Shown here: positions 11,901 through 32,048 of the stretch, piece after piece | Numbering within the stretch: position 1 is the stretch's first letter | Layout of the letters: each line of letters begins with the position of its first letter | Source: Neodiprion pinetum | Taxonomy: Eukaryota > Arthropoda > Insecta > Hymenoptera > Diprionidae | Length of the DNA stretch: 64,000 nucleotides | Direction: 5' to 3' | Assembly (NCBI RefSeq): GCF_021155775.2 | Contig: NC_060237.1 | Location: 23,086,970-23,150,969, forward strand | Translations under genes and position numbers: made by a program | Notes under the pieces: generated by a model | What the model saw: only the letters and a program-made list of their open reading frames with translations | The model's database searches: none | What the model was told of the DNA's origin: nothing

Positions 11901-14900
11901 CTTTACCTTGGATTACTAGCTGATCGGTTAAGTGCTTCTGGCTGAGACGTACTTAGAGCAGCCCCTTGATCTTTGACAATACTATTTTGACGTAAAAATT
12001 TCATTTTTGTCTCCGCAAGTCCAAATACTGGTAAATCAGGAACAATGCTACCGATCAAAGCTAGAACATGCACACAGGACATCGATAAATAAGTATTTCA
12101 ATTCTGTATTACTATTGTCTCACTGACAATCAAAGTTCTTACTTTGCTGTGCTACCCAATACGCAACAATTTACTTACAATCACTACCTGCTGCATCCAA
12201 ATCTTGTGAATGCGCACTGTCAAGGCTAGACCTAGATATAGCATGTTCCAAAGTCTCGCTACTCTTGCCATCCACGCTGTGTATATCAGTCGCAGCACTC
12301 AATCTCCTTCTGGCACCTTTTTTTCCAGCTTTTTTGAACAAGGCAGCCCCGACGATAACATTGCGTAACTTGTTCCACATTAATTGACTCGAATTTGTCA
12401 TATCAGATGGCCATGTTGCCTCCAATACCGCCTGTAACCAGCAATCATTGTCACATGTTCAATCTGTGGTTTACAGTGTCACTAAATGAAAATAAATAAT
12501 TTTTTTTTAATGTTATCCTATTTGAAAAAGCTTTCTTACTTTATTATAAAACCCATAAGTCAAGGCATTAGGTTGGACTCCACTTCGCTTCATGTGAAAC
12601 AATAATTTCACAGCCAATACAGGTTGACCATAAACTCCACACAATTGCATCATAGCTCTGTAGCAAACCTGCGAAGAATGAAGAGTTGAATTAGTCACCT
12701 GAGAATTTATTGAGAAACTGAGATAAAATTGTCAATAAGAAAAAAAAAACATGGTAAATTACATGCTGAAGCATTACCTCTTCAGTCGGATCCATTCGTA
12801 ATTTTTGCATTTTCACAAGCAACTCATAGGCTTGATGCAAAATAGCTGCAGGTTGGTTTGACACTTGTAGCATAGCAGGCAGATGTAAAAACCACAGACT
12901 ATAACATGTGCCCAACAAACATCTAGCCCACCGTTCTGGAACAGCTGCCTATTGAATGATTGATAAATTATTTTCCTTACATGGTTCTACATTATTTTAC
13001 ATTTTCCTGCTCGATTCAGTGTAAAGTTACTGGTGAATTGAGCTTGGTCATATTTACTATAACACAAGGTTCATCACAGTGCGTCTGTACCCACAGTTTC
13101 GATTTCTAAGTGCAACATTTTTCTATGGCCTCACCTGTTTTCTGGCCATTTTTTGAGCCACTTTTATCTCATGCTTGGTTCTACGCGCCATCGGGCTTCC
13201 AGGCACCATGCTGAACGCAGTAAGGGCTGGATTTTTCGAACTGAGATTTTTCTGCGGCCTCATTAAATCAGGATTCAATTTGAACGATTTGTAGACCAAT
13301 TTTTTTTTATTCGTTCCAGCTTCGGGTGGGGGAATAAATACTGTGCGTTCACTGTGCTGTGATTCATCTAACTCCAAAAGTGGTCCTGAATAAAGAAATT
13401 AATATAAATATAAATAATAAAAATCTATGTGAACAACTTTCAGAACTAAACACGATTCTTTTTTTCCCAACTAAACGTACCACTCTCTTCTTCAACTCGT
13501 TCCGTACACTCATCAAAAAATGCTAAACCTGCCATATCCATATCTGACACAAAGCTTCTTTCTTCTATAAATCTGAAAATATACAAAAAGTTGTCCGGTT
13601 TGTCTTAAAAATTTTTGACATATCACAATACTACTTTTCCACCGTTAACACTATTAAATTGTCCGTAATTCTGTGCTCTACCTTATGAACATCTGGGTGC
13701 GAACTAGCATGCTGTAAAATTTTGCATGAGCTTTATCACGACTTCTCAGAAAGGCTTGCATATTAAATAGGCTCGTTGGGTCCGTTGACCCAACAGTGGG
13801 TGCTTTTGTAATTGGCAGTAAATATGATCGGTAGCCCTTCAATATTAAGGCCATAAATCGAAGAAAAGCATCTTGTATTTCCAGCTCCAAAGCTTGTTCC
13901 TTCCGTTTTTGTTGAAACTCACGATCTACGCTAAAATCTGCATCCCCTCGTTCTATGAAAAATCGTTTCTTTAACATGTTACATTGGAAAATAATGAGTA
14001 TTATATATGCCTATAAACAAAATAAAAAATGTACCTTTCTGAGATGTATAACTTCTACCCAAGCTAATCAACTTTGAGTAAAGGAGTTCCAGTCTATTTT
14101 TCAGAGATCGACCTGCTTTCTTAGGGAGCAATTTTATGTTCAAATACTTCTTATCATCGCAAATAGCGACGTTGTTGGTGTCAAGATCAACACAGTTCAC
14201 ATCTGCTGGTGGATCGTATAAGTCAAAAAAACGAGAATCCACACCAATAAGAAACGGCAGCGGTGCATGGAGTACCTAAATAATTTTTTAACATTAATCC
14301 ACCAATCAATAAAATTGAAACTACAGTCAACAATCGGATCAAACAGACCGACAGTACATCTGAATTCAAAACTTGTATCTATATTATAGATTTCAATTAT
14401 ATTTCATCATTTTAAAATGTTTTGTTATGTTCTCTGAAATTTCAACCCAACTCCCAAAAAATAGTAACCATTTTTTTTTTTTTAACTTAAAAGAGAAAAA
14501 AAAAAGTATAAATGTGTGGCGTATCAAATATTACGAAAATTAAATGAATTTACCTCTGCCAATCCCAAAGGACACAACGGTATGTAAGGACACTGCCACT
14601 TGAACGGAAATAGGATCATTGCTATTGCTTCGCTAACGGATGTCAAAACATCTGGTCTCAAAGAATGAACCAATATCTTCTGTTCCGTTAAAATGAGTAA
14701 GAGAATTAACAAACAATTGTCTGGTCCTAAATTTATCAGCAATTGCCTGAAACTCGCTCCGGACCTTGGCAATGCAAGATCTTCAGGCTGCGTTAAAATC
14801 AATCTGTCATCTCCGCTCAATTGAACCAATATTCTCGGTCTTTGAGGACTGGGAAAAGGTATGTCACAGAGAAAATAAGCTATATATTTCTCAATGGGAA

Positions 14901-16576
14901 CATTTTGCTCCTGACCATTCACCATACTGTGTAGAAAGACAAGAAACTTTTCAAATGTGTCGAAAAATGGCCAATGTGAGAGAATACATATCGATTTGCT
15001 GATGTTCAATGACTGAGTATTCGGATCCTCAAATTGCAACTTATCGATTTGTGACGGACTCAACTTATCAAAAATACCAAGTTTTTTATAATTCCTTATT
15101 TTTCCTAGGTCAACCTTTGCATCCTCTGCTGAATTTCCCGTAAGCATTGAATCGTCTATGTTATCTGCTGGAAGAGTAATGTGCTTGAAGAGAGAATTGA
15201 TAGAAAATGAGACAATGTCTAAATTTAGTGTGAATCAAATCTTATATTTTATAAGGCCGTCAACTAGGTACCTACCACAGTTTGAGTTTTTTTCATTCTT
15301 CGGACAAAGTTCCAAAATATCGTGAGAATTAGCATTACTCGAGTCTTTTAATACTGGCTCAATTTCTTCATAAAACGTGATAGCAGATCCATATATCTTT
15401 TGGGCCGCATCAGCTACTGTTAATACAAATGTGGAAAATACGGGTTTTGGTTTACATGCCAATTTTGGCCAACATTCAATAGTGGCGCCCATCGGCAAGC
15501 AAAACATGGCGACAGAATTGGGGAACATAAAACTGTCGTAGTCTTTTATAGGATACTTGTACAATATCGCAGGCTTGAACGATATCAAATTGGCTCGGTT
15601 CATAGATTTTTTATAACACAAAAACACATCGCTCCCCAGCATTCCTTTATTCAGATTTTTGTTTATAACGCAAAATGCGTGAGGCTGACACTCTCCTTTG
15701 TTTTTCAATATCACACATATGTCCGTAACCACCAGACTGTTGCATGGCATTTTAGGACTGGCTCTTCTATAGGTAACAAATATTCTTGATGTCGAGTTAT
15801 TTACATTTGCAACATGTCCATCCGGGGTCTCAAAGACCACCTCTGCGTCAGGCATTATACGTTCTTTGCCGTCGTATATTACTCCTGAAACACAACTGTT
15901 CTCAATTCTTCTAATCGTAACTATCGTCAAAGTCTTAACTACATATGAAGCAGAATATCTACTTAAATGTATAGATATCGATATAATAATTCTAGGATTT
16001 TTGAATAAAAATTTTCATTTCTTCAGATATATTTGGGGAGACAGAAAAGACAGAACATTTACTTTAACACATGATCCGTAGCTACAAATCTAATAAAACA
16101 TACAAGACGATTAAAAACACCTTTAAACTTTCATAATTTTTCTACATATTCTACCAAATTTGAAAATAATTCTGTGATCTTAGATTTTCCGGAAACGATA
16201 AATATTGTGCATAGGCAACGGTAATTTATAAATTGTGGTACTCACCGATATCGACCAAAGGTGGCTTGTCCCTGCCTCTCTTGTAACAAATATAGCATTC
16301 GTTTGTTCTGAGGCTTCCGTGGTTTAAATCCGCTGGAAAGCCAGTCACCGTTTTACTCAAAAGGGTATAATCCTCGGGACAAGTTTCTCCCAGAGCTGGA
16401 AATATAATGGCCAGATCTGTGATGGGAGCCTGCATGTGAGTATCCTTCAAATGCGTTCCTTCCTGACACCAATCCTCCAGCTTGTTGCTTTCGTCGTTCT
16501 CATCGGTTGAAAAATTATCGTCTTGCCCCGGAAGTCCGGCGACAACGAAGTAATCAGCTACCCTTCGCTCATCCAT
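8936..16576 (-). CDS. Crag: Crag / DENND4, DENN-domain Rab guanine nucleotide exchange factor
   Basis: Crag is a GEF for Rab10 and Rab11 that directs basement-membrane and membrane-protein sorting. Nineteen in-phase exons give 1622 residues: 16246-16576, 15276-15884, 14554-15167, 14035-14275, 13682-13952, 13481-13572, 13135-13385, 12778-12948, 12540-12668, 12179-12431, 11907-12060, 11592-11795, 11235-11462, 10850-10945, 10366-10613, 9974-10232, 9426-9833, 9168-9340 and 8936-9072. The start MDERRVADYFVVAGL is followed by an MABP region (KRGRDKPPLVDIG; FVTYRRASP; PMGATIECW; about residues 30-200). The DENN core (PFPSPQRPRILVQL, WQCPYIPLCPLGLAEV, VDSRFFDLYDPPADVNC) ends near residue 600. A PPR-like repeat lies near residues 865-900 (CGVYGQPVLAVKLLFHMKRS). 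Two CxxC pairs flank YDEEIMAGW near residue 1350. The C-terminus GAFDREYNQSLERLTEKE resembles that of the human paralogues. No lesion was seen. Confidence 0.96.
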
Positions 16577-21923
<5,347 letters not shown>

Positions 21924-22022
21924 AAGTTGTGCATATTACACCGGTGCTGTGCACACTTTCGTATTTACTGGACGAGCGTAACCCAAGCGCCAGTGCGTCT
22001 CGAGATTTCGCGCCGAAAGCAA

Positions 22023-22032
22023 CTATAAAAGG
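22023..22032 (+). promoter_or_regulatory. TATA box of the chemosensory protein gene
   Basis: CTATAAAAGG lies 204 bp upstream of the ATG at 22236. Transcription would start about 30 bp downstream, near the ACTCAGG at about 22055, leaving a 5' UTR of about 180 bp. TATA promoters are common for abundantly expressed small secreted proteins. Confidence 0.65.
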
Positions 22033-22235
22033 AGCACGATTTCTATCAACTGCTACTCAGGCAACCTTCCCTTCGATATCTCAAACTTTTTTCACCGTGA
22101 AGTGTCGAGTAAACTTGACTTTTGGTATAAAACCATTCACCGAATATTTCTCGCGACGTTTTCACGCGGCAACGAATTCGCATTTATAACAACAATATAC
22201 ATACAATTAAGCACGTTAAATTGAACACATTCAAC

Positions 22236-24168
22236 ATGGCTGTGCTGCTGAAGGTGAGTCGTAAATATCTGGATTAATGAAAACAATAAAAACAAAGTTT
22301 TTTTTTTTTCTCGATATAAGCAAGCTGTATAATTGTGTGCAATATTTGTATATTTCCAAGTGTGAAAATTAATTTATTCTGAATTTTTCGAACCAACCAA
22401 CTGGATCATAAATTGAATATATAATTAAATTGGGAAACGCCGAGCTCAATTTTGCAAATCGTAAATCATCTCGTTACACGCATAAGTATAATCATCCGAT
22501 AACACGTTCTGTATGATATAACGTCCGTGACAACTTGTGCGGCACATTTGTAAAACTTATGCAGTAAGTTATACGCAATCATTCGCGGACGGAAAAATGA
22601 AAGTAAAGAATATCGAACGGCCGCGTATAAAAACGTTACGCACAATTATCCAGCTACACGCGAAGTATAAAAAAGTAATACTATTAATTTCTGGTTAGTT
22701 TTCGAACACGATCCTGTGAAGTGAGTTTCTCATGTACGTATTTTTAAGATACGCTCATGAAAGATAAAACTACCCGGTAGTTGGGCAGAGATTTGAATTA
22801 AGCTGAATCGTCTTCGCGAGACGCTCAAACTGCATCGGCGAGAGAAAATCACGAGTTGTTTCATAGATCGTTGAAAGATCGGTGTTATTGTATTCGCCTG
22901 CAGTTGGGTGTGAAAAACGGCACGATATTTTAACACTATTTTTCCATCACGCAGGCTCTGCTCGTCTGTTCGATGGTCTGTTTCGCTATGGCTGCGGAGA
23001 ATCCCCAAGTTAATCAAGAACAACAGGCTCGATCCAGGGTTTCCGACGATCAACTCGAGATCGCTTTAAATGACAAACGTTACCTCATGCGGCAACTGAA
23101 ATGCGCCCTTGGCGAAGCACCGTGCGATCCGGTGGGACGACGATTGAAAAGTAAGTTTTCACCGGGTGTAAAATAATCGAGGAGTTCCGATTTCCCTTCT
23201 CGATTCGAAAACTGGATCGTTGAATCATGGAGAGCCGGTAGAACCCGAGGGAACGCGGGACTCTGCGGGAGGATTTATAATAATAGCATGTATAGGCGAG
23301 TCGAAACTGGGTTAAAACTTTAATTAAAAGGATTGCCATTTGGTTATTTGTAGAACCTCGTGAAATCCCGGTAAATTCATTCCGAATGAATCGGATAGAC
23401 TAGCTCGGCCAGCGATTCATTATCGACGCCAAAAGTTATTCCGCGATTGTTTGACAACTGTAAATTTTTATGCTTACGATATAACGGTCAGAGTTTCGGA
23501 TCGCGATTAGGGTTGCGTTTCTCACGTTTCCCGGCATCTCCTTCAGCTTCCATGCAATCGCAATACATCAAGAGATTCGCAAATTTATTTCTTTCTTAAT
23601 TACACAATTTGTATGCGAATTTTTGCGTCGGCGAGGGGGGGAATTTTCAGCTTATAATTATTCAAAGCATGGCAATGAATTGGCGCTACGCTGGAAATTT
23701 TAAGCGTTTAGAAATCGCTTATCTCGCCAAACGCGCATTTCCACGTTTCTACCTGTATATACCGAACTTTATACACGCGTTATATAGGTATGTATAAACC
23801 GTTCCCCTCCTAAATGACTTTCGATTCATTTAGCTCGAGGAAATCGCAACGAGCGTGTGTTGCGTTAAATCTTCATCTGCAGCAGCCACCGAACGAAAAT
23901 TTCTACGCTTACACATATGGTGACGATATGTACGTGAAAATTCCCTCTACGCATCCCGGAGACTGTAAATGCGAAATACCGAATACCCCCGACCGTAACT
24001 CGAATACCTTTGTTTTATTTTCCAGGTCTGGCACCGCTCGTCCTCCGAGGTGCATGCCCGCAATGCAGCCCCGAAGAAACTAGGCAGATTCAAAAAGTTC
24101 TCTCACATATTCAAAGAAACTTCCCGAGGGAGTGGTCCAAAGTCGTCCGACAGTACGCCGGTGTTTAA
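22236..24168 (+). CDS. Chemosensory protein (OS-D / CSP family)
   Basis: This is a small secreted helical carrier of hydrophobic ligands, found in sensilla lymph and other tissues. Three exons (22236-22253, 22955-23150, 24026-24168) encode 118 residues. A signal peptide (MAVLLKALLVCSMVCFAMA) is followed by the mature chain. The four diagnostic cysteines are spaced C-X6-C-X18-C-X2-C (LKCALGEAPCDPVG ... GACPQCSPEE), exactly the OS-D pattern that forms two small disulfide loops. The second intron falls one base after the lysine codon following the second cysteine, the position I know as conserved in insect CSP genes. An intron inside the signal peptide adds a 5' mini-exon of only 18 coding bases. 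The stop at 24166-24168 follows RQYAGV. No second CSP copy was found nearby, although CSP genes often cluster. Confidence 0.94.
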
Positions 24169-27100
24169 CACAACCCAATATAAAGTTTATCGGTAAAAAA
24201 CTAAACAAATTTCACATATACATATACTATAATATACCTACGTATATTTTGTACACATTTAAGAAACGTAGATATACAAAACCGGTGCTGTTCAACTGAA
24301 CCTGGTACTATAAATACAATTATAATGTCGGATAAAAGCGAATCGTGACGACTCTATTTTTTTTTTTTTTTTTTGTGTTCTAATTTCATTTTGTTTTCAT
24401 TTTTAAAACGACTCTAATCGTTGTTGTTAATATTATTATTGCATTAATATTATTGCCATTATCATCACTATTATTAATATTATTTCTCATCCATACTCTC
24501 ATTATATTCATCGTACTGTCACCTCAATACACCATGTCTGTTAATAAAAATTCTTCGACACATCACATGTTTACGGATTTATTTATATATATATGTATAT
24601 AATGTCTACCTGATACCTGAACCATAACGAGTTACGCCAATAACAGTGCGTAGCGAGATAAAACGAAGGAATTGCGGAATCGTATATCAAGGATCACGTT
24701 CGGGTCGGTGAGAAAGTCGGTTGCGATCGTTAAACGGGAATGATTTGAATTGAATGTCGACGGTTGCGGAATTTATTTGAAATGATTACGCCGCGTCTTT
24801 CTGAACAAGCTTTCCTAATGACAAACGGTTTGAGAAGAAACTTTTGAGAGAATGGCTGATGAACTCGAATGACAGGGAACCAACCCCTTTTCCCTCGAGA
24901 GAAATACGGCATATTGTACATAACGTCCTTCAAGTCTCGGATTCAGGAATCGAGAATCGCGAGGAATGAAAGAAAAAAGGTGAGAAAAAAAAAAATAAAT
25001 AAAAAAAAAATGAAGAAAACTCGCGAGTGCGAGAGGCGAAATATTCCTCCCGGAATAATTTGACGAATTTATTTCTGAATATATTTCCAGTTTCCTGAAT
25101 TCATTTCGACTTTGTACACATACATATTTCCCTCTTCCAATGCGCGCGATACACCCACGTTGCACGTTCGTCGCACCTACACGACGAATTTCTTACTAAT
25201 TGTCAGCAATATATGGTATAAGGGCGCGACAAAGAACTTGGGAATGACACTCGAATGTAACGAGTACAGCTCGTGATTAACGCGTCTCCGTTATGCGTCT
25301 GTACACTCGCACAGGCATAACTGGGTATTATTTATTATTTGTCCAACTGGATCTCGTCTCGGGTGTATTTAGTCGGCTTCTCTAATATCCGTCATTAATC
25401 TGTTTCGCTTATGCCTATCATTTACCCGAAGAGCCTTTGTCTGTCATTAAGTACCGCCGTTTATCCAACTCCCGGATCTATAACGACCGCTGTCCTCTTC
25501 ATCCGCTTCGCCCTCCCAATTCGACCTGATGCTTCAAGTTCTTAAACGCGGTTTAAGTTCCGAAGGAATCTGGAAGCGAAGATCTCGTTCCGAGGTGTCG
25601 CGTATTTTGACTCAAATATCCGTTCGGAGGGAGGCAGATATCATCGTAAGAGGGTGCAAAGCCGACGCTTTAACCCCTATATACCGCCTGCTTCTTTTGG
25701 TAAGCGCGGACCGTTTCACGAGCACTTTCGTCATTCAGAAAAACCCGGATTTCTCAACTAATCGTCAGCGACTCGACTTTGCTTCTACACCCATGCAGGT
25801 AGACGTATGAGGCCAAGGCCCGCTTCGAAGGTCGGCTGCCGATCACTGCCAGAATCACCGTTGTGCTCCATTCCCAAATCAGATTTTCTACATAGACAAT
25901 CGTTCGACGGTGGGCTGAAGTTCGAAGTGTCGCTGATTGTAAGACATGCCTAATACGCACACCTTTGTTGCACATTATGATACAATAATACATGAATTTA
26001 AACAGAATCGAAAGTGTACTTCTGGATTTCGTGCAGTTGGTTGATCTTTTCATTACCAATTCAATCTCATAAAACAGTTATAACTTACTACGAACTTTTA
26101 ATTCAGGTAAATAAGCTTCCCGGATAATATATCGTTGTGTTATGGATCGTGATCGTTGGCTCGAATACAATTGTCAGGAAAGAAATAATAATTGAAGTGC
26201 TGCAACGTGTTTCTTTTCAAAGTGAAAAATCAAACGAGCGCGAGCTGCCACATAACGTAGAACGCACATCTTTTAACGGAATCGTTCTTTCGACCTGAGC
26301 AATCTTTTCGAGGGGTGCGACGGTGGAAAATCGCAAAGTATTTTTTTTTCTCAAATACCCTGATGTACAATATACCCTAAATATACCCTAAGTATGCGGT
26401 ACCACACACCGCGATAATTAAGCAGGTCCTTATTGATTAACGTGTCAACTCTAGGTTCAAAGGTCATCAGAACCGGGATGAAGGTACGTGTCTAGCCGAC
26501 GACGAGAAGGTTCAACCAGGAGAGAATCTTCCTGAACAAAAGTCCGGCTCCGCATTTAGGAGAGAACAGACGAATGAATCACGCGCGTGTACCCTGCGTT
26601 AAACGTGTTGCGTATTAAATCCTCCTCAGTGACTGTTCTCACGGGGCTCGTCGTCAAGCTCGTCTTTCTCTCGTCGAGGTTCTTTCCTCGGCGATCCATC
26701 CTTGCTCTTATTCTTTTTCTCTCTCTCTGCCTCTCTTTCTTTCCATCTCTTCATTCCTCGGCATGCGAAATATGTCCGTAGATGTAACATGAGAGCAAAG
26801 GAGAGAAGAGTTTATCTCACGTTCGAGGACTCTCTCTCTCTCTGCGAATGGTTGGATTTCTTAATCCGGAAGTACGGATTTGACGGTGTTTGATACGATA
26901 GGAGAGATACGCGGGTGGATGGGTTTATGTACATTAATATACCTATGGGGTAGGGTAAACACCGGGGTTATATACCGTATCTAACGTGCACACAGGACCC
27001 GATTACATAACACGTATGAGGGTACATGGACCCCCATTCAGAAAGGCGGAAGTTAGACTGTCCGCATATACGTATGTGTACACAAATATACCCGCCTATC

Positions 27101-28414
27101 CGTATACATAGACGTATGGATATCCATATATGCTACACAAGCAGAAAGTATGTACGTACCTATGTACAGAGAGGTATGTACGTATGTATGTGTTTATACT
27201 ACTACACGTAGAGTGAAGCGGGGGATCGATAGAGGACAGAGAGAAGCCCGGGACATCCCCAGCAATTCTGTTCTCTTATTCTTGCAAGAAACGCGGACGC
27301 CTCCTTCTCACCTCAGGCGCATGCATAATCGACTGGGTTACGGGGAATTAATGGCCGCAACCCTCACGAGAGCATCTAATTATCGGAAAGAATTAATTAG
27401 CGAGAAGTGGTGACGGGTTGCAGAGGGTGAGGAGTACCCACGGAGTACCTATAAGGTACAGACCCGAGTATCCTCGGGACCCGCGGAGCGAATCCCCGAG
27501 GGTTTAACCCGCCAGATCTGACGGTAATAATATGCCCAGGTGTATGCATAGACGCTGGTTTAATTAATTCAGCCAAGATTATCGCCGTGTTATACTCCGC
27601 TCCCTCCTCCCCGCTCCTCAAATATCAACAATAAGACACGCCGACACGAACGATCTTAATTATCGTATACGATTGCCCAATTAGGTACAGCAATGATTAA
27701 CGAGCGACCTCGATGTCCTACCTACTGCACCGATAGATACAATCCGCGAGTTTTTACCCTACGCCGGGATTTTATTCTCCCAGAAATTATGCGTACCTAC
27801 GCCGTGGAAAAGGAAACATTCGATACGTAACATTCAACGTAACGTTTAAATCACGGTCGAATGAGTTTTTTCCTTTAATCTGAAATGAATTATAACAAAT
27901 CGAAGTCGGCTTGGTATTCGATTGACGTTGAAAGTACAATGACTGATTTGACTTGATTATTAGGTTTCGCAAATGTGAGATAAATTTCATACAATCACCG
28001 AAATATTAGCGGAAGCAAAAGAACAGATCTTTGAGTAAAGGAAACAATTTGGTCGTTCGTTCAAAAAACTTTCGGTCGATCGATGCGATGATGAATAAAA
28101 TATTCAGTCAATCGAATGAAATTTTATTTGATCGAAAAAAACTTTTTCATAACCGTGTCGTATCGTCAAAGGAAAAAGGACATATTGCCGCATCGCGTTG
28201 GAAAAGAGAAATAGAGAGAGGGAGAGATTTTAAGATCGAACTGAGCGAACTCGGCAAAACAGGTGCATACCACCTCGACTAATCCATTTTCAAAGCCGGG
28301 ATGACAAGGAGGTAAGCGCCGCGGTTCGTTATGAACATTCCAGGGGGACAAATTGCACCAATCTTCCTCCTCCCCCCGCGACGACGCGACGTCGTAGCCT
28401 GCAGGTTTTGGACG

Positions 28415-28417
<3 letters not shown>

Positions 28418-28490
<73 letters not shown>
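28418..28490. repeat. (GA)n microsatellite
   Basis: About 36 uninterrupted GA units are followed by GAGGAGGAGAG. It produces long fake frames of alternating Arg-Glu on one strand and Ser-Leu on the other. Confidence 0.97.
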
Positions 28491-28493
<3 letters not shown>

Positions 28494-31400
28494 GAGGAGA
28501 GAAAGTGAGTGTTGCGCTGCCCGCGTCTCACGGATATATCAAGTTCCAAGGGACGCGTGTCGGCGCCATTCGCAACTTGCGAGATTACATCTATAAAAAT
28601 GATTGTGAAATACCCACGGGGTTATTTTTCTCTTTCCTTTACTTTTACCTTTTCCTCGTCCCTTCATTTATCCGTTTCCTCCCTCGCGGCTATTTCACCG
28701 CCACCCTTTTCTCCCTCAAGCTATGTATACATATGTATTTTATACATGTATATATATATATATATACATTATACACATCCAATCACTGCAGTATAATAAA
28801 AGCTGCCTAAAATCAACGGAAAGAAGATGAGAAGAAATTCGAGACGTTTTGACGACTCTTTACGACGTTTGAGGTATAACTTTACCGAGGACTTTTGACG
28901 CCCTCGTAAAACTTGTTCGCCTCGTTCATCCCCCTCCCTCTGCCCCTATTTGATCCCTCGATCCGTGTGCACTTCACCACCTTTACATATACGTATATAC
29001 CCGCGGAGAGATCTCGTCGCCGATACGGCCCGAGGGTATAACGATCTGGATACAAGTATAAAGCCCGAATCCCGAAAATCCGCTTACAAAATTGATAACT
29101 ACGGTCCGCGTAAATCGAGCGGACTGATTCTCGGCTAACGCGAAAGCTTTAATGAGGGTTGAGAGCTGAGGCGCTTGGCCTCGGTGAAGAGTTGTCGGGT
29201 TTGAGCCGATACACTATTCCGATACACATACTTATACACCGGGCTTCCACATCCGGTGAAACTATATATTAATTTATATAACGTGCGTTATGTACGCATA
29301 CCGTGACGTAATTCGGACGATACTCGTCAACGTCAGTCGCTACGATCGAGCGCCGTTTTCACAGATATAAGCGAAACGAAAATCGAGGGAGGAGGGGGAG
29401 GTGTAAACCACCGACGAAGAACAAATCTCCATTTCCGGATAATAATTTTTCATTTACTTTATTCCTACCCCTGTAATAAACACCTGCAAGATTATACACG
29501 TACACCGCAGACGGGTATGGTAATATACATATATACAGAGATATAATAGGGCCGGAGGCTGCGATGCAAACAGACATTTCCTTGATTAAAAACATCGATC
29601 TCTCGAGAAAAACCGGTGATATATTTCTCGCACAAACGGGCACGCCGGCATTCATTCACGTATGACTGACGCGTACGAGTCTTCGCAATCCCGATCACGG
29701 TCCTAATCCTGCTCCTGATACCGGCGATGATACGCGCTGCAGCGTGCTCGCTGCATACACTCCGGCAGGTATACAATTAGCCTCGATTGCCTCTCGTAGA
29801 CGAGGAGGCTTGTTGCCTGAGAAAGAGCCGGCGAAGAGCCTCGCAACCGACACCCCCTTATACGTATATATATATTCTGTCTTTATAGAGGTTGAGCAGC
29901 GCGGAGGCACAACAACGGTCTTCGCAAACTGCCTTTCATCGCCGTTTCAACGGCTCCGTGGTATAAAGTTCTTAATTAGCATAACTGCGCCGGGGATGCC
30001 GCGTTGCTCGTATCACCGAGGACGAGACGCTTAACAAAGATTTTCATGCGCTATAATCCAGCGTAAGAGAGCCCACTTTTCTCGCCCCCCGTTATTTTCT
30101 GCACCCTTGGCCGCGATGTTTCCCTCCTCGGTTTTCTCCCCCTTTTTTTTCCCCTTTAGCTGCACGCCCGACCCAAGACGATGCCTACCTAATTCTTGTC
30201 GGTGAAGTTTCGTCAAAAGATACGTTTTGCCCGAACAAATTGCTTTGTAATCCTGCTTAAAAGCCAACCGCTTATACAATACGCTTCGGGAATTTCTGGC
30301 TTCCGTTAGACTTTCGGGGCGAGGTTTAACGCCGCCGTTGGACAACCGATTCGCGGATTTACAGGACTCTGCAAAAGTTCGCCAGGGACGTTGATATATA
30401 CGTCTGATTGCTAGGGGTACGAAACTCCGAAGAAAACACAGCTCGGAGAGTCAATATTGCAGGCGGCGACGGCCGCTGCCGTCCGGGGGTTTGAACTTGG
30501 CGAGATAATTTAGGTCGCCGCCGGTTCAGCTTACGTTAACTTGAAGCAGCGCGTACTACGGGCGTGTTTATACACGCGGAAAAGACCGGCGGAGATAAAG
30601 TGTACGGGTGTGTATATACGTGTATATACATGTATATATACGTATACATATACATACATTATGGCCGAAACGCGGTGGCGGACGGGGAGAGAATTAAGAG
30701 AAACGAAGAAAGAAATACCTAGATGGAGAGGTAAAGAATAAGAAGAATAGGGGGAGAGAGAGAGAATGAGACAGAATACGGAGGGGGAGCGCAAGGAAAG
30801 AAGAAAGTATAAAGATAACAGGGAAATGGGATGTCTCCGAGCTTTCAAGTCGGATCCCAACACTCGGTGCGAGTTGAACGCGCTTTGTCCCCCAGCCGCG
30901 AAGGAGCTTCGGGCTTCGTCTCTAAACAATGCCCCCGAAGTAGGTATATATTTACGGAAAGGTTGAGGGCTCGAAATGCAAAGAATATACCTAAGAGAAG
31001 TTGGCTGCCATTAGGAGACAAGTGCCTAGCCCTCGCTTTATTTCCACCCACCCCTCCCTCTCTATCACGAGATCGCGCGCGTGCCACGCCATTCGAAAAC
31101 GCGTCCCAGAAAGAGAAGCCAAAGGGTGCTTGAAGCCTGATAAGCGATGAAGCGAGGAACGATTTTTTACGTGTCTATGTTTTTTTAGTTTTATTTAGTT
31201 GTTTTTTTTCATCAAACAAGGTCTGAACGCGGTGTTATAGTTTTTGCCGAACTAGAAATCGTCTCCAGACACAAGATTTTCAACTCAAATCTAATTGGTA
31301 GAGCTGTCGCCTCTTTCCATGCGGCTCCCGGCGGTTTGATTAACGTCCGTAACAAGTATACCGATTCGTTCCAGTTTCCTGTTGTAATGCGCAGAGACGG

Positions 31401-32008
31401 AAGTAGTAGAGAGGGAAAAACGGGCGGTAAAATTTTACGATTAGTACAAGTAATTTTATGCCAAAAACCGCAATAAAGTTGTATGGTTTTGCATACGATA
31501 TTAGAATCTACGTGACGCAAGAAATACTGTAAAAGTATTTATCGTAATTATAAAATTTACACGAGATCCCCTCGGGCGACTATGTTTTTCTATCTGAGTG
31601 TGCTGTGTGATTCGAAAGTTGGACTGGCATTTGGAAAAAAAAGTAAAAAAAGTCATGATTACGCTAATATCAGGATTGCGGAAGCTCCAATGTGAAAAAG
31701 CTATTGTCATTTTTCAAAGTCATTCAATTATCCGGACTATTAAATCCGTGTTATAAATATGGAACTGTATGGCTGACAATTATTTTGGAAAATTTCGCTA
31801 AGCAAATGGAATTATTTATTTTTTTCACACGTTATACGAATGAAAAAAAAATCACATGTAGCCGTGGGTCAGCTCTTGGACTTGAGGGAAAAAATCCTGT
31901 ATATTTTGGTAGGACTTTGTGTATACCGCGGCAAAAACTAGGTAACGTTGGATCCTTGTTTCTGCAGTGTAAAAAAAGGATCTCTAATTTGAAACGGCTC
32001 TTTAGGTA

Positions 32009-32009
32009 T

Positions 32010-32048
<39 letters not shown>
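32009..32048. repeat. Compound (CA)n(TA)n microsatellite
   Basis: About nine CA units pass directly into about twelve TA units. A second compound tract of the same order lies at 49662-49703. Confidence 0.95.
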
